The translations under genes were made by a program, and so were the position numbers. A stretch of DNA of 64,000 nucleotides from NCBI RefSeq assembly GCF_963576545.1, contig NC_083646.1, positions 23,105,989-23,169,988 on the forward strand, in the 5' to 3' direction. The DNA comes from Limanda limanda (taxonomy: Eukaryota; Chordata; Actinopteri; Pleuronectiformes; Pleuronectidae). Positions 14,401 to 25,560 of this stretch are shown in pieces. The notes below the pieces were generated by a model. That model worked only from the letters and a program-made list of their open reading frames with translations. It was not told where the DNA came from and did not search any database. Numbering within the stretch: position 1 is the stretch's first letter; each line of letters starts with the position of its first letter.

Positions 14401-17400
14401 TTTACTCACAGAAATCTGACAATACAAGCCTAAAGATACTAAGTTGATTAGCTTATCATTTCACTTTGACGATCATGCACAAATGCAAGTGGTGAAGTAA
14501 CTTTCAAGTTTTTCAACCAGCAACGGTTTCAGGCCCATATGTGCATGAAACTAGATTCACCTGCTAGTTGTAAAAGGCGTTTCCTTCTCTTAGTTTAGAC
14601 TCTTAAAGCCCCATTAAAACACCACAGTGGTACTGACGTTTCACTTTCAGCTCGCTAATGTGCTGCCCACAAACCTGCCACAGGAATTCAGCCCACAACT
14701 TTCTCTAGTGTGATGGGTGGGGGGTGGATGCTTTAGATGGAGAGAGGTTTAGTTTGGATGAGAGCGTGGTTTATCAGAGGCTGTGCAGGTTAATTTGTTC
14801 TGATGTAGTATTCGGCAGAGATGTCGGATCAGTGTCTCGTTACATGCCAATTGAAAGTCTCAAAGATGGAGCTGGGTTTCTCTTAAGATAGTGCGTCCCA
14901 GACAGTACAGCTGTCTGGGACCACAGAGATTTTTTTGCTAACCTCCAGGCCACAAAGGTTTCAGACAGATAATCTAAAAAGGAAACTGTCCTAAACCACT
15001 CTCCGCCCCTCAGATTGGATATACCAGGGTTTTAACCATGGGCCCCAGACAGCGAGGGAAAATTGTGGCTGAGGGTCTGGTTGCAGTCTCTTGTGTAATC
15101 TGTTCTCAAACCATGGACGAAATTCTTCTCATAGCTTTCAAATGTCAGGAGAGGGAAAAACAGGCCGCACCTCTTTCATACACTGCAGTGATAGTATTTG
15201 TCTGTCTGTTTCTCAAGATAGGAAAAGAAAATAGGTGCCAAATCAACATCCAGGCAGGAAATTAGATATTTTCCACTCAGTCATGTTTTAATGTTTAAAA
15301 AGCACTTCACATCTTTTTATTCCAGTTTTAACTTTCAGTTTTCTCTCTGTTTGGTACCTATACCAGCTCCTCTGCAGGAGATGGAAACAACAGAGAGCTG
15401 TGGACAATACCAGCCTGGGCATTAATAAGCTCCAGGGGAATGGGCTGGGTCCGACTGGGTCCAGCTGGGTCCTGTTTTAAAACACTAAAAAGTGGGGAAG
15501 TTCCACATGTCAAAAACAGGAAGTGTGGGCCTGTAGAGTCAGCTACTCTGCACACAGTCTAAATCCCAGCCCTCAAACTTCCTGTCCGGGGGGTTCCACT
15601 CCAACCTTCCCACTTCCTGTGTTTGAGGAGTCAGCAGCACCACAGTGACCTCATTTATATGAAACTAGCAGCTTCTCCTAAATTTCATCAAACGACCCTG
15701 ACACCAACGATACAGAGTAGTTCAACCGACATTTGTAGACGTCAGGATTCTTGATCCAAAGATTTGTTTAGTAGACCTAGTTCTTAGGTCCTTCTGGTCA
15801 TATCACTTCATCTTCATCTGCAGGTGGAGTTTACTCAGATGTATTAGATATGCAGATTTTGGATGGCCAGAGATATCCCTGAAGTGCTTAGATGTTATTT
15901 TCAAAAACAATGCACTTGATAGCTACCATAGAGTATTGATCGGGACGTGAGCAATGATGGTTACACACATCTGACCAATCATGTGTCTGTCTTAACCGTC
16001 AATCAGGACATTTTGCAATATTTTTACTAAAACCAACTTTCTAGAAAAATGAACACTTGGACACACATCAGCGTTTTAAGAACTGTCAGAAACCATTGTT
16101 GACAAATATTGAACGAACAAGTAACTTAGCTTTTTAGTTAGTTATGTCATACATTAACATGGGGGAAGCATGGTTTATGACCCATACTGCAGCCAGCCAC
16201 CGGGGAGCAATTAAAAGGATTTGGCCTTTGGAGATGTCATGTCGTTTATCTTTATATACAGTCTTTGATTGCTAACAAAGTTGTTATAGCAAAGTTTCAC
16301 TAGTAGATTTATATTGTTACGTGCCCGCTTCAGAGACGACAGGGAACTTTTCTCCTTATATGTAACTTTATTAAAGCCAAACGAACATGTCACACTTCTT
16401 GTTCATAACTCCAACACTCCTAACATCAACACTTGTCTTCTTCACACTATCCTCATTCACCCCTGACCTGCCAACAAACCAGCCAATGAGAGCCTGCCAT
16501 CCCACAACCCCTACAACTGTCACATGCCCCACCCCGACCGGTTCACTGACGCTCAGGACATTTCAGTAATTATTTAAAACAGTGTACTTAGCTGAACATA
16601 AGTCATAACAACCACATAGCAGTCAAACGGAGCATAAACTTAACTACCAGTCCGTTACAATATTTTTGTAATACCCCAGGCAGTTATTTCAGGCTAACAG
16701 GACCAAGGCCCTTTTTAAATAAATAGGGCGAGAGTTGTAACTGTACTTTCAGTGGACATGGCAAATAAAAACTGGATATATAATCATGAGTCAAATGTGA
16801 TTTTTCCCTTAAAAATGTTTAAAATGCTTTTTCGCAAGGATCTCTGGCGTCAGTGCAACAAGACGGTTAGCATGACTGATGTTACAAAACAATTGATATG
16901 GGTTTTTAGTTTTTGTTGTAGTTATTTTTTACACAGTTCACAAAGTAACATAGTCACACAGATCTGTAGCTACGTACAAAATAAAATATTTTATTCTTTA
17001 TTTTCAGACTGTTCTCAGCTCCTATTTCCACAATCAAGAATATTTTTTTTCATTTTATCTTACTTTTTTTTTTTAATTGTTTTTTTAACTTTGCAGCAAG
17101 TAGTGTCTCCTTTCATAGCAATTGTGAGATCCTGAGATTCTTGTCTTTGGGGCTGGAGACTGACTGCAGCTGTTGTGAGTTCAGCTTCATGATATTTGGA
17201 CCCATTCCCAGAACTTTGTTTTTCATTTTTTATGGTTTCAACGTTATTCACTCTGTTTTGTCTGCTCTGCTAGTTCATCCAAAACCAAATGTTAAAGAAA
17301 AAGCAGAGTTTTTCTCTATAGTATGATGTTGTGAGTACTTGTGTTTTAGCAGAAGCTGATTGGTTGTTTCTAGAAATAATCAACATACAAGTGCCAAATT

Positions 17401-19199
17401 GAGCATTTCCCTTCTCATGGAGACATCATAAAAAAAGGTTTATTTCCCTCTGTCAGCATTATTGGTGCCAGTTTACGAAGCTGGCAGCTTCAGTGAAAAC
17501 CAGTTCCGTGGTTTGTGGAGGAATGACCTCATTCAAGGATGCGTTTACACAATCTAATCACATTAACCCCACGGGCCACCTGTTTCACTCTCATCCTGTC
17601 ATAAACTCTGCATATGTCTAGTTGATAAGTGAACATGTTGAAAATGTTGTAAATGACAAGAAGAGAAGGTGTTGTTCTTCTCTTCAGACTGAGCTAATGA
17701 TTTACGATTGCTTGTGTTTGTGTTTGCAGAGGTGAAAGACTATGAGCCTGCGTATGGCTCTAAAGTACGAGAGCACCCCTGTGTGGAGAGCATGAAGGAC
17801 AATGTGCTGCGAGACAGAGGACGACCTGAGATCCCCAACACCTGGCTCAGGCATCAGGTCAGATATACTGCTCAATATGTTTATATACTGGAGCAATAAT
17901 TGCACATAGGCATGTATTTATTAAGGTTATTCATGTTACTAATCACATGTTACGGGAATCAGCCTTATTTCATGGGACTAGAACCATCTGTATTTCTTGT
18001 AAAAAGGACTGCTGTGAAAAAAGTACCCACAAATTTTTTTTTTTAAAGTTAACGTGTGATTAAAATACATGTTAAGAAGATTGTTTTTGACAATAAATCT
18101 TTGTATTACTTGTGCTGTGCTTGTTCGTAACCTGCCTGTGTTGCATGGTCTGTTCACTTGTCCTGTGGTGATCATGCCCGTAATTCGCGATAGACGACAT
18201 CATCACTCAAGTGCCAGTCACTGCTGCTACAGAGCACTGGTCACCTGTTTATTCAAAAGTTTTTTTAATATTGAAAGTATTGCGTGTCCCAATCAGACCA
18301 AATTCAACATTGCACTTCCAATACAAATGCCACATGTGAGGCCAATAAGATAAACGGTTCTTAAGATGTGCGAGTCACAGTCAGACATGCTGAGATTTGT
18401 TGAATTAGTAGAGAGATATATTGCGTGTATTCAGAGATTGAGTGTTTAGACCACGTGTTTGGAAGAATGTTCAAGACTTTTTTTCCTAATTGAATCTGCA
18501 TGAAGCTGCGTTTGGCCACGTGGGTGGCAACACACAATATTGTCTTTTTCAGACCTAATCAAGTCTGTATGACAAAAATGTGTGAGCAAAAAGGCACCTC
18601 TGTATTCACCCAGAGTCTGAGGACAACATTGTTCCTGTCCAACTGACAATTTTAGTATCACTATTCCCTCTCTAGTTCACCAGCTAGCTGCACAATTTGT
18701 CTTGTTTATCAGACTCTGTAGTTTAAAACATTGTACTGGGTTCAGCACAGTTGCTTCTTACCAAACCATGAACTGAGACCAATGATGACGATGCTTTCAG
18801 TGGCACCCCCGTAAAAGGGGATACCGTCCATTTCTTTAACCTATGGCTGAGTTTTCAGGTGGTCTGCTTACCGACCCTTTCCATATTAGGTCAGCACCAT
18901 ATGAACATGTTACTTCATCTATCTTCCTGTCATTGCAGGGTGTGGCTGTGATTTGCGCCACAATAAACGAATGCTGGGACCACGACCCCGAGGCCCGACT
19001 CACAGCGCATTGCGTCGCCGAACGCATCTCAATAATGGAGGACGAGATTGACAAACTTTCCAGCCGCAGCTCCTCAGCGGAGAAGATCCCGGAGGAGCTG
19101 AAGATCCCTGTAGAGCTGGAGATCCCGGAGAAAGAGGTGAAAATCACAGAAATACAGAACATCATCGCTATGGACTGCTCCGTAACCGACGAGAAGTGA
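452..19199 (+). CDS. tgfbr2: TGF-beta receptor type II, copy A (5' exon outside the window)
   Basis: Single-pass type I membrane serine/threonine kinase that binds TGF-beta ligand and phosphorylates the type I receptor, feeding SMAD2/3 signalling. Exons by splice sites and phase: 452-596, 717-907, 8515-8804, 8887-9135, 9242-9355, 9788-9925, 11501-11642, 17730-17857, 18939-19199. Together they encode about 551 residues plus a split first codon; human TGFBR2 has 567, so only the signal-peptide exon is missing. In order: cysteine-rich ectodomain, one membrane helix, P-loop [14 protein letters not shown] lysine, catalytic [14 protein letters not shown], kinase C-lobe and a short tail. All catalytic motifs are intact and there is no internal stop, so this copy looks functional. 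Human exon 4, one large exon as I recall, corresponds here to four exons. Confidence 0.95.
3115..3400 (+). repeat. Dispersed fish repeat (SINE-like, old)
   Basis: Contains the series GTGTAGAGTTTGCATGTCC, CTTCCTCCCACTGTCCAAAG, CATGCAG, TGAATGGTTGTTGTCTCTG and CCTGTGATAGACTGG, which I recognise from a very common teleost interspersed repeat. The copy is diverged and lacks a clear tRNA head, so it is an old insertion. Family naming is from memory. Confidence 0.7.
3602..3876. mobile_element. Short non-autonomous element with terminal inverted repeats
   Basis: The left end reads AAAGGTTCAGTGTGTAGAAT; the right end, in reverse complement, reads GATGGTCCAGTGTGTAAGAT. That gives roughly 20-bp imperfect inverted ends around 275 bp of non-coding DNA, including the familiar TGACATCTAGTGGTAAAGTT. 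A related copy of the right end lies at 53224-53430. It looks like a fish MITE; the superfamily is not certain. Confidence 0.65.
7039..7128. repeat. (CA)45 microsatellite
   Basis: An uninterrupted CA dinucleotide run of 90 bases in a tgfbr2 intron. Open frames across it (His-Thr or Val-Cys repeats) are artefacts of the repeat. Confidence 0.98.
8515..8804 (+). CDS. tgfbr2: tgfbr2 copy A, transmembrane and juxtamembrane exon
   Basis: The exon follows a pyrimidine-rich CCAG acceptor and ends before GTATAC. It encodes a hydrophobic helix ([19 protein letters not shown]), a basic stop-transfer stretch (YRTYRKR), then the juxtamembrane region with [19 protein letters not shown], matching human CAIILEDDRSDISSTCANN. 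It ends at LDAL, just before the P-loop, in phase 0. Confidence 0.95.
8887..9925 (+). CDS. tgfbr2: tgfbr2 copy A, kinase N-lobe and catalytic-loop exons
   Basis: Three exons (8887-9135, 9242-9355, 9788-9925), all joined in phase 0. They hold the glycine loop, the VAVKIF lysine near 8967, the [13 protein letters not shown] helix, the HRDLKSSN catalytic loop from 9800 and DFG at 9860-9868. Introns of 82, 106 and 432 bases separate the exons from 8515 to 9925; their coding total of 791 bases fits the single human exon 4 (about 800 bases from memory). Confidence 0.95.
9926..11500 (+). other. tgfbr2 copy A intron with dispersed repeat and GT tract
   Basis: A 1.6-kb intron. From about 10062 it carries a degenerate fish repeat beginning CAGTGGTGGCAGAAGTACTT, a type I recognise from teleosts. 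A (GT)n/(GTGC)n tract at 11392-11450 ends about 50 bases before the next exon. Nothing else is recognisable. Confidence 0.7.
11501..17857 (+). CDS. tgfbr2: tgfbr2 copy A, activation-segment and C-lobe exons
   Basis: Exons 11501-11642 and 17730-17857. The first encodes [13 protein letters not shown], including the APE motif, and [16 protein letters not shown]; the second encodes EVKDYEP...[17 protein letters not shown] glutamate codon is split (G|AG) across a 6.1-kb intron. The first exon lies just after a (GT)n/(GTGC)n tract. Confidence 0.95.
11643..17729 (+). other. tgfbr2 copy A intron (6.1 kb)
   Basis: No gene was found. The intron holds a probable solo LTR (16315-16659) and a fragment near 14280-14350 (CTCTGGAGGATGTCTGCAGA) that recurs in part near 20330-20420 and 63090-63140. 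12.8-13.4 kb is strongly AT-rich and unremarkable. Confidence 0.7.
16315..16659 (-). mobile_element. Probable solo LTR
   Basis: A 345-bp block bounded by TGTTACG at the left and CGTTACA at the right, an inverted TG...CA pair typical of LTR ends. It is flanked on both sides by the 4-bp direct repeat ATAT (16311-16314 and 16660-16663). Read on the minus strand, an AATAAA lies about 55 bases before the end, as in an R-U5 region, which suggests minus orientation. No internal region is present, consistent with LTR-LTR recombination. The flanking repeat is low-complexity, so chance is not excluded. Confidence 0.5.
17858..18938 (+). other. tgfbr2 copy A last intron
   Basis: A 1.1-kb intron with consensus ends (CAG|GTCAGA and TTGCAG|GG). 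No repeat or gene was recognised. Confidence 0.8.
18939..19199 (+). CDS. tgfbr2: tgfbr2 copy A, last coding exon
   Basis: Encodes the end of the kinase ([19 protein letters not shown]) and the C-terminal tail, with stop TGA at 19197-19199. The [10 protein letters not shown] stretch matches human SCSEEKIPED. After it the fish tail is longer and contains three short imperfect repeats: [18 protein letters not shown]. Confidence 0.95.
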   Translation, partial: GVAVICATINECWDHDPEARLTAHCVAERISIMEDEIDKLSSRSSSAEKIPEELKIPVELEIPEKEVKITEIQNIIAMDCSVTDEK

Positions 19200-20125
19200 G
19201 CAGAGGTTTGTGGACATTTTTTTAACAAAGGCACTACTGCGATGAGAACTCTCATAAGTGATATTCAGGAGCTGAGCTCTTGTAGGACTTGGAGCCAGGA
19301 TGAGTCGAGTCCCAGTCTCATATCTGATTCTAACCCAGCAAAGATAAACCCTGGGGGATGGTTTCGGACTTCACCGTTCATAAACTGTATCAACTCACCC
19401 TAATCAGCCAAAAAGCTGAAGAGCCAAAAAGCGAGAGTTAACTGGAAGCTTCCAAAGATGTGCAGGGCATGGATACAGTGTTTTTACCAAGTGAGACAGG
19501 TGCCTATCTGAGTTGAAAGGTCACTTTCTGTTTGAGAAATGAACAGGGCAATAAGTAGTAAACCAAAGACATTTAATGTGCACTTTACCATTTGATACTC
19601 ATGCATTATGGATGTTCCATTTTGATATCTCTGTTACTCGGACATGTTGGAGTTATGAACGCTTTTGCATAAAAGTGCCTTTGTGTGTGTGTGTGTGTGT
19701 GTGTCTGACTTTGAGCAAAAAACTTGGCAGAGATGTCGCCTTAACACTAACAATGCTGTGGACTCCATCCCTCAAGCAGGAATGTGTGTGTGTGTTTGTG
19801 TGTGTAAAACAAAGTTGTCTTTACACAGCTATACTTAAACCTTGTTTGACAAATAAACAAGCACAATGTATATAGTGACAATAACTGTAAATAAGAGATG
19901 ATTCAGCCAAAAGGGAAAGTAATCCTTCTACTTGTCTTTGAATGCAGAGATTTAAAAAACAAATTAATAGAGATGTATTTTCTAAAACATTTTGTATGTT
20001 TTCTGTTTATAGCAACATGAAACTTAGGAGTGTGCCAAAGATCTTTTACACTTCTTTACATACAGTATGTCACATGTAAAATATTGTAAACTCTATTGAA
20101 TAAAGATATTTCTGCATACTGAGAT
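19200..20125 (+). other. tgfbr2 copy A 3' UTR
   Basis: AT-rich sequence with no open frame, running from the stop codon to shortly after an AATAAA. It contains two short (GT)n tracts, near 19681-19703 and 19784-19805. An earlier AATAAA at 19852-19857 could give a shorter message. The true 3' end is inferred only from the signals. Confidence 0.6.
20099..20104 (+). terminator. Polyadenylation signal of tgfbr2 copy A
   Basis: Canonical AATAAA about 0.9 kb after the stop codon, followed by a T-rich stretch (near 20125-20145) that could act as the downstream element. Confidence 0.55.
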
Positions 20126-21626
20126 TTTGTTTGTTTCTTTTGTTAATTACACAAGATACAAATTCAGTGTTATGGCTACATCCAATTCTTACTCTTTCAA
20201 ACTCTTACCATTATGTATTTTTGGTCAAATAAAAGGAGCAATCTCAAAATGATATTAGCTCTTCCAGCTTCATGTCTGTGCAGCTGTTTTCAGACATGCA
20301 GTGAACTCAGGAGATCCTCCAGGCTTTATCCTAAGGGGCCAAATCTGTGAGGGCAAATGTCCGACTGAGAGCCACCAGACTTTCTGCAGACAGCCTCCGA
20401 GCATTAAGTCTGCACCGAATACAGAGGAGCTGATGTGAGAACACAGCAGGAGATTCTCCACGCGATTCACCTCGAGCAAGTGGGTGTGCTGATGATGTTT
20501 CTAGCATGCCACAGATACAAACATAAATATGGATGATATATGGATCAGGATGAAAAAGAGGAGCTACACACGTAGGAAACCCTGAGGAAGATGTCGAGAG
20601 AGCTTTTGGTGAAACCATCTACACCGGTGTCGATGTGATGTAAACAAAAACACGGGATTCCCGCAGCAGAAGTCGTATGTTTCATCCTGACTCTGTCTGC
20701 TGCTCCAGCACTCACCTAAACACCCCGGAGTTTTCTGTGTTGTTGTGAACACGTCTGATCAGAGAAGCACATAAGCCATAGTATTGCACAGACAGAATGA
20801 ATATTGCGTAAAGAACTGCCCTTAGATATACTGTAAGTATGTGTTTGAATGGGTGAATGCTTCCTGTACTGTAAAGCTCTGGTCGATACGACTGCAAAGC
20901 GCTATATTAATACTTTAATTTAAAAAGTGTCACCGACTCAGTCAATCTGATGTTGAGCTGGAAGTAAGACATTGAAGGGATTTTAAAGTCGTCAATAAAA
21001 TGTTTAATTGTGGAAGCAATAACTGGTGGGAAATGTTGTGTTTGTCAGAAGCCTGGCTTATGAAAGCAAACTGCTGCCCAAGGTAAACACTGAAATACAG
21101 TTGGGATGTAAATATTAAAACTGAGTATACAGAGTGCACGACTCCTTTATTTACACACTAACCTATCTAAGCACAACAAATACATATCGTGACTCGCTCA
21201 TCACGCACACACACACAGTCACGATTAAAAAGTTAATTTGGTCATTTGATCTTAACCTATCTCATATCTTTTTTGTAGTAATTATGTGGTTGCCGTTGAA
21301 ATCTTCCCACATTATACAAAGCAAATTCTTATCATCATATCCGTAAGAGGTAGGTTGCTTGCATTATCTATGACCCCTAATATTGAAACCAGCTGTGAAC
21401 CAAATGCTCAACTCCTCATTTTAAAAATGATCAAAAAAGAGTAAGAGGTGATTGATTTTCCAGGTTGTAAGAAAAAACGTTTCCCTGTAGGAAACATATC
21501 TGCTCCTGTTTAAAGTTAAAGCGCACAATAACATCAGTGAAATAGTGAACCCCTGATTTCAAGCCAGATTTCTTTTGGTTACAAGCACAGTCACTTTCCA
21601 CTGCCTCATATAATAATGATAACTAG

Positions 21627-22190
21627 GGCTAAGTTGTAGCACCGGGCCCGAGCACAGGCATTTTTCAGTCTGTTGCGGTTAGTGGAGAGAGCGATCAATG
21701 ACCAAGCGCAAGTCTCTGCGTTGCATTAACAAAGTACTTCCTGTTTCATGGCAAATCAGTGGGTGGCGCTATGACACTGAGGAAATATTGACACATAGAG
21801 CTGTTCAGGCTTGGTCTCTGATCGTGAGACAGACGTTTCGCGTGATAGGATTATGCACACTGGAGTTATGACAACATCGTCTCCTTTGGCGAAGGATGAA
21901 CCTTCGCCGCACCTCAATGTTAACACGGTCTGAGGAAAAGTCATCTCAGAATGTCATCTGAGATGACATTCCCAGAAATTGAAGTTGATCTTATAAAAGC
22001 CCTACGACAAGTTTGTCAAAGTAAAAATGTGGAAAATGGCCAATATGGCCACTAAAGTCAAAATGGCGGGCTGCCGATTATTTTTTCCAGTTACCCCTTT
22101 GCAAACTTTGGTAATAATTCGAGCGTGTCTAAGCCCTGAAAAAGCCCCAAAAGGGAAAAACATATCAGGAGGTGCTCGGCCCCTAATAAT
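21627..22190. repeat. Dispersed fish repeat (GGGCCCGAGCAC family)
   Basis: Starts with GGGCTAAGTTGTAGCACCGG and ends with GGTGCTCGGCCCCTAATAAT, so its two ends are roughly inverted. The interior has CTTCCTGTTTCATGGC, GGCGCTATGAC and AATGGCCAATATGGCC blocks that I recognise from a frequent teleost repeat. No coding capacity was seen; it is probably non-autonomous. Confidence 0.65.
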
Positions 22191-22196
22191 AACTTG

Positions 22197-23060
22197 ATTT
22201 GTATAACACTTATCTAAACTAGGTTACAAAGTGCTTCACACAAAAAAATCCATGGGAAAATGAAGAATGAATTATGACAAAAGGTATTCAGTTCAGTTCA
22301 ATCAAAGAGATCAGGAACATCCCATTTGAACTCTGTAAGACTGGTTGTAGCTTTTAATTGTACTTTGGCGTCATTAGGCGTTTCAGTCTTTTAATCGCCA
22401 AAAGTAAGAATCCGAACTTGAGGGTAAGCTGAGGCTGAAGGTAAATCCGATGGGCTAATGGCGTGTATGGCAGGGCTATGAAAAACATATGGCCCGCTCA
22501 GTAGATCAGACGTCATTACCACTACGCCTATTTTAAGCTAAACTAAAAACCTACTATCAAAGGCAGCAGAGTCTGAGGCTGTCATATTTGAGAAACTACA
22601 TAATTGTGGTTGCAATAAAAGAAAAAAGGAATAAAGGAGATAAAACAATACAGTAGTACCGGAATTACAAATTGCATTTTAAAAATGCTGTCCTAATAAA
22701 AAATATGTTTTGAGTAGTGATTTAAAGATAGGTAGTGGAATTGCGATTCTAATCTCGTCAGGCAGGGAGTACCAGAGCCTTGGGGCCCTGACAGAGAAAG
22801 CCTGGTCACCTTGGGTAACCAGCCTTGACCTAGGGACAGCCAACAGCGACAGGCTGACCGATCTCAGGTTGTGACTGGGAATGCCCATGCTGAGCTTTAA
22901 AAGATAATAAAAGAATCTTAAAATCAATCCTGAATCTAATTGGCAACCAGTAAAGGGATGCAAGGATTGGCGTTGTATGAGACCTATGGTTTGTTTTAGA
23001 TTAAATAGGAGCAGCAGCACTTTGAACAAGATGCAAACAGCCTTAATATTAAAATATTTA
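22197..23060 (-). mobile_element. Non-LTR retrotransposon 3' relic
   Basis: On the minus strand around 22890-22690 the translation contains LLAVPRSRLVTQGDQAF, VRAPRLWYSLPDEIR and FKSLLKT, the C-terminal signature of many fish L2/CR1-like LINE ORF2 proteins. Neighbouring sequence at 22910-23040 (AATCAATCCTGAATCTAA; GAGCAGCAGCACTTTGAACA) is also repeat-like. No reverse transcriptase core remains, so this is a truncated dead copy. Confidence 0.65.
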
Positions 23061-23336
23061 AAATTACATGTTTTTGAAATTGTTATGTATTTTATAATGC
23101 AAGAGGACGATCGAAGTAACATCTTGAATTTAATTATTGTACAAATGGCAATCATATTTCCATTAAAACTCTTGATCCAAAGAAGGTCTGAAAAAAGTAT
23201 AAACTCTAAAGAGGATCATGTATGATTCCACAGGAGTAAGCACATGAACATTTTCATCACACTGCTGCAAACTGTTTCTCCTTCTTTCCACTGACCTCAA
23301 CCACACAGAACTTTAAAATAAAGTTGTATTTCTTAC

Positions 23337-23421
23337 CACTGAATGATTCCTCCATCATTGCTAGTATGCCGACAACAGACCGGGCGGGTGCACTTCCTAT
23401 GGCAATCCTACAGAGGCCAAT
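23337..23421 (-). other. Exon-like segment of unknown identity
   Basis: On the minus strand, 85 bases lie between a good acceptor (TATTTGTTCAG) and a good donor (GTAAGAAA). The open frame reads IGLCRIAIGSAPARSVV followed by GILAMMEESFS, which looks like real protein sequence rather than chance. No family was recognised. A possible preceding exon near 23600-23545 (ITEEQEALHCCLTC) has an acceptor but no convincing donor. It may be one exon of a decayed or nested gene, or part of an unrecognised transposon. Confidence 0.3.
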
Positions 23422-24039
23422 CTGAACAAATAAATAGAATAGGATGCAGGGAAAGGGAAAAAAGAGGCCGAAAAAGGAGGAGGAAAAGACTGGAATGAGG
23501 GTAAAGAGAGCAGAAGAACAAGTTTGACAGAATAAAGGAAAGATCACAGAGCAGAGCAGACTGCAGGTCAAACAGCAGTGCAGAGCTTCCTGCTCCTCCG
23601 TGATCTGCAGTGGTAGTTTCAATTCCTGACTAGTTCATTGCAGGTTGAGCAAATCAGGCAAGAAATCCCACTGATAATTATTATAAACAATGTAATTGTA
23701 AAAAAAAACATTAGAAGTTATGTTATTATTTTAAAATATGCATTTGCTGTTATCACACATAAGTTTAACCTTTTAAATCTGCCCAAACCCTAAATAAATA
23801 GCAAATCAGTGATAATATCAGTTAAGCTAATGTGGCTAACTATAACTAGCAAGCTAATGCATAGTTCGCTCTTTAATCAAACAATGTGAGATAAAAAAAA
23901 CATTACAATGAGGTAAAACTGTGATTCTCTGTAAATCACAGTTAACTAAGATTCCACCACAGATAAATTATTTCATCACAATGTTTGACTGAATTTACCG
24001 TGACTGTTGACTGTCCAATGGCGACATTCTTCTTCTCTC

Positions 24040-24240
24040 TAAGAAAGATGATTTAACATGAAAAGGTTCTTCAAAGCACTCAAAGAAGTTAGGTGTGTTT
24101 TGAAGAACTCTTCTTTTGAATTCAGTTTCCAAAAGAACCATATGCAGCAAAAATAACGGTTCTTTAGCGAGAAAATGTTCCCCAGAGCACTCAGCGGGGC
24201 TCCAGAGAACTTGTGAAGAGCCAGTTTTTCTTAGAGTGTT
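24040..24240. repeat. AAGAACC/GGTTCTT-rich dispersed repeat
   Basis: Contains GAAAAGGTTCTTCAAAG, CCAAAAGAACCATATG, ACGGTTCTTTAGCGAG and TTTTTCTTAGAGTGTTT. Together these resemble the short palindromic fish repeats that end in AAGAGTGT. Non-coding. Confidence 0.5.
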
Positions 24241-24394
24241 TAATAATTGAAATATTAAATATCTCCAGGAGCAATTACTGTGATTGCAATCAGACACAAA
24301 CAAGCTTCTATGCCTGTGCCCCTAAACGTGCTGCTGTAATACTGTATCTATATTTATTTACAGATGTCAGATAAGAGATGATTGACATAGTTCA

Positions 24395-25560
24395 CACACA
24401 TAGTGTGTTAAGGTTAAGGTTAAGGTTAAGGTTAAAATTAAGGTTAAGGTTAAGGTTACTTTAATCTTACCCGTAGGTAGATTTGTTTTGCAGCAATAAA
24501 AAGAGAAGGCATTGATCCAAAACAGTACAAAATTATGAACACAAAGACAGAAGGCAAGACCACAAAAACCATGACAAAATGTGCTCAAATTCATTGCTAT
24601 CAATAGAAAACTGATTAGGGACAATATACAAATTTGGCCATAACCCGTTCAAGTGAACAATTGCAGATAGAACAAATATATTTATGTATAAAATAATATT
24701 TCTGTAGTGTTTCGCTTTACCCCTTGGGGCTGTAAACCTTCGACCAGAGGGTAGAAGTTGAAATTCCCCATGTAGAGGATGCGAGTCATCATTGGTAATG
24801 GAGCTGGCTTTCTTCTGTAACTGTCTGGTGTACAGGGACTCTAGGCTCATCTGAGGCTCACCAATCAGTCGACTGGACCATTTCACTATCTGACTCAGTC
24901 TGTTTCTGTGAATTATAGACACAATACCAAACCATGACACCAAAGAAAAAGATAAAACAGACTTATTAAAAGCATGATACAATAGTGCCAGCGTGGTTTT
25001 GTCAACAGGAAAATAGGATATTTTCCTTAAACAGTAGAAACGCTGGTGACCCTTTTTACACAAAGCTTCACTGTTTGCTTCAAAGTTCAGTTTGGAGTCA
25101 ACAATAGTCCTAAGGTAATTATACGATTCCACACATTCAACAGTTTGGCCTTCGATAAAAGTGTCTCTGTGTTAGTAGGTAAGTTTTCTGAAATTGATGA
25201 GCATATCCTTGTTTTTTGAAATGTTAAGTTGGAGGAATGACTCCTCCACCACTTAACAAAGTGCTCAACAACTGGTTGTTTTTATTTGCTTGAAGCAGAC
25301 TCACAGTGCGTACTTTAAAATGATCCTATCTTTAAAAGAGCTCTGACACATATTTGTATAATGGATACAAAACAAAAGAGAGAGCACACACCCTTGTGGT
25401 GAGCTAGTGGAAGGGCAATCTTTATCTCATAAAAATCCATTCACTCTCACTCCTTGTGACCTGTTCATTAGAAAATCTAAAATCCAGTCCACAATATTAA
25501 AACTTTGGTTAAAATCTTTTAAATCTTCTAAAAAAAAAATCAAACAATGTCAAAACGATT
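24395..25560 (-). mobile_element. Non-LTR retrotransposon (LINE) fragment, reverse transcriptase C-terminal part
   Basis: A minus-strand frame at 25132-24533 encodes YLRTIVDSKLNFEANSEAL, CKKGHQRFYCLRKISYF, VLSFSLVSWFG, IVKWSSRLIGEPQMSLE and FQLLPSGRRFTAPRGKAK, a pattern I know from fish LINE ORF2. Upstream, up to about 25500, DWILDFLMNRSQGVRVNGF and STSSPQGCVLSLLF (reverse transcriptase SPQG motif) are readable but broken by a stop and frameshifts. At the 3' end lies a (CCTTAA)n tract (24407-24460). The copy is 5' truncated and dead; the clade is L2/Rex-like by impression only. Confidence 0.8.
24407..24460. repeat. (TTAAGG)n hexamer tract
   Basis: Eight or so TTAAGG units, one imperfect (TTAAAA). 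It sits where the LINE's 3' tail should be and is probably part of the insertion. It differs from the vertebrate telomere unit TTAGGG. Confidence 0.85.

Noticed and set aside
18836..19255. 139-codon minus-strand frame
   Set aside because: It lies opposite the last tgfbr2 exon and is a shadow of it.
24533..25132. 199-codon minus-strand frame considered as a host gene
   Set aside because: Its motifs are those of a LINE reverse transcriptase C-terminal region, and the upstream part is broken.
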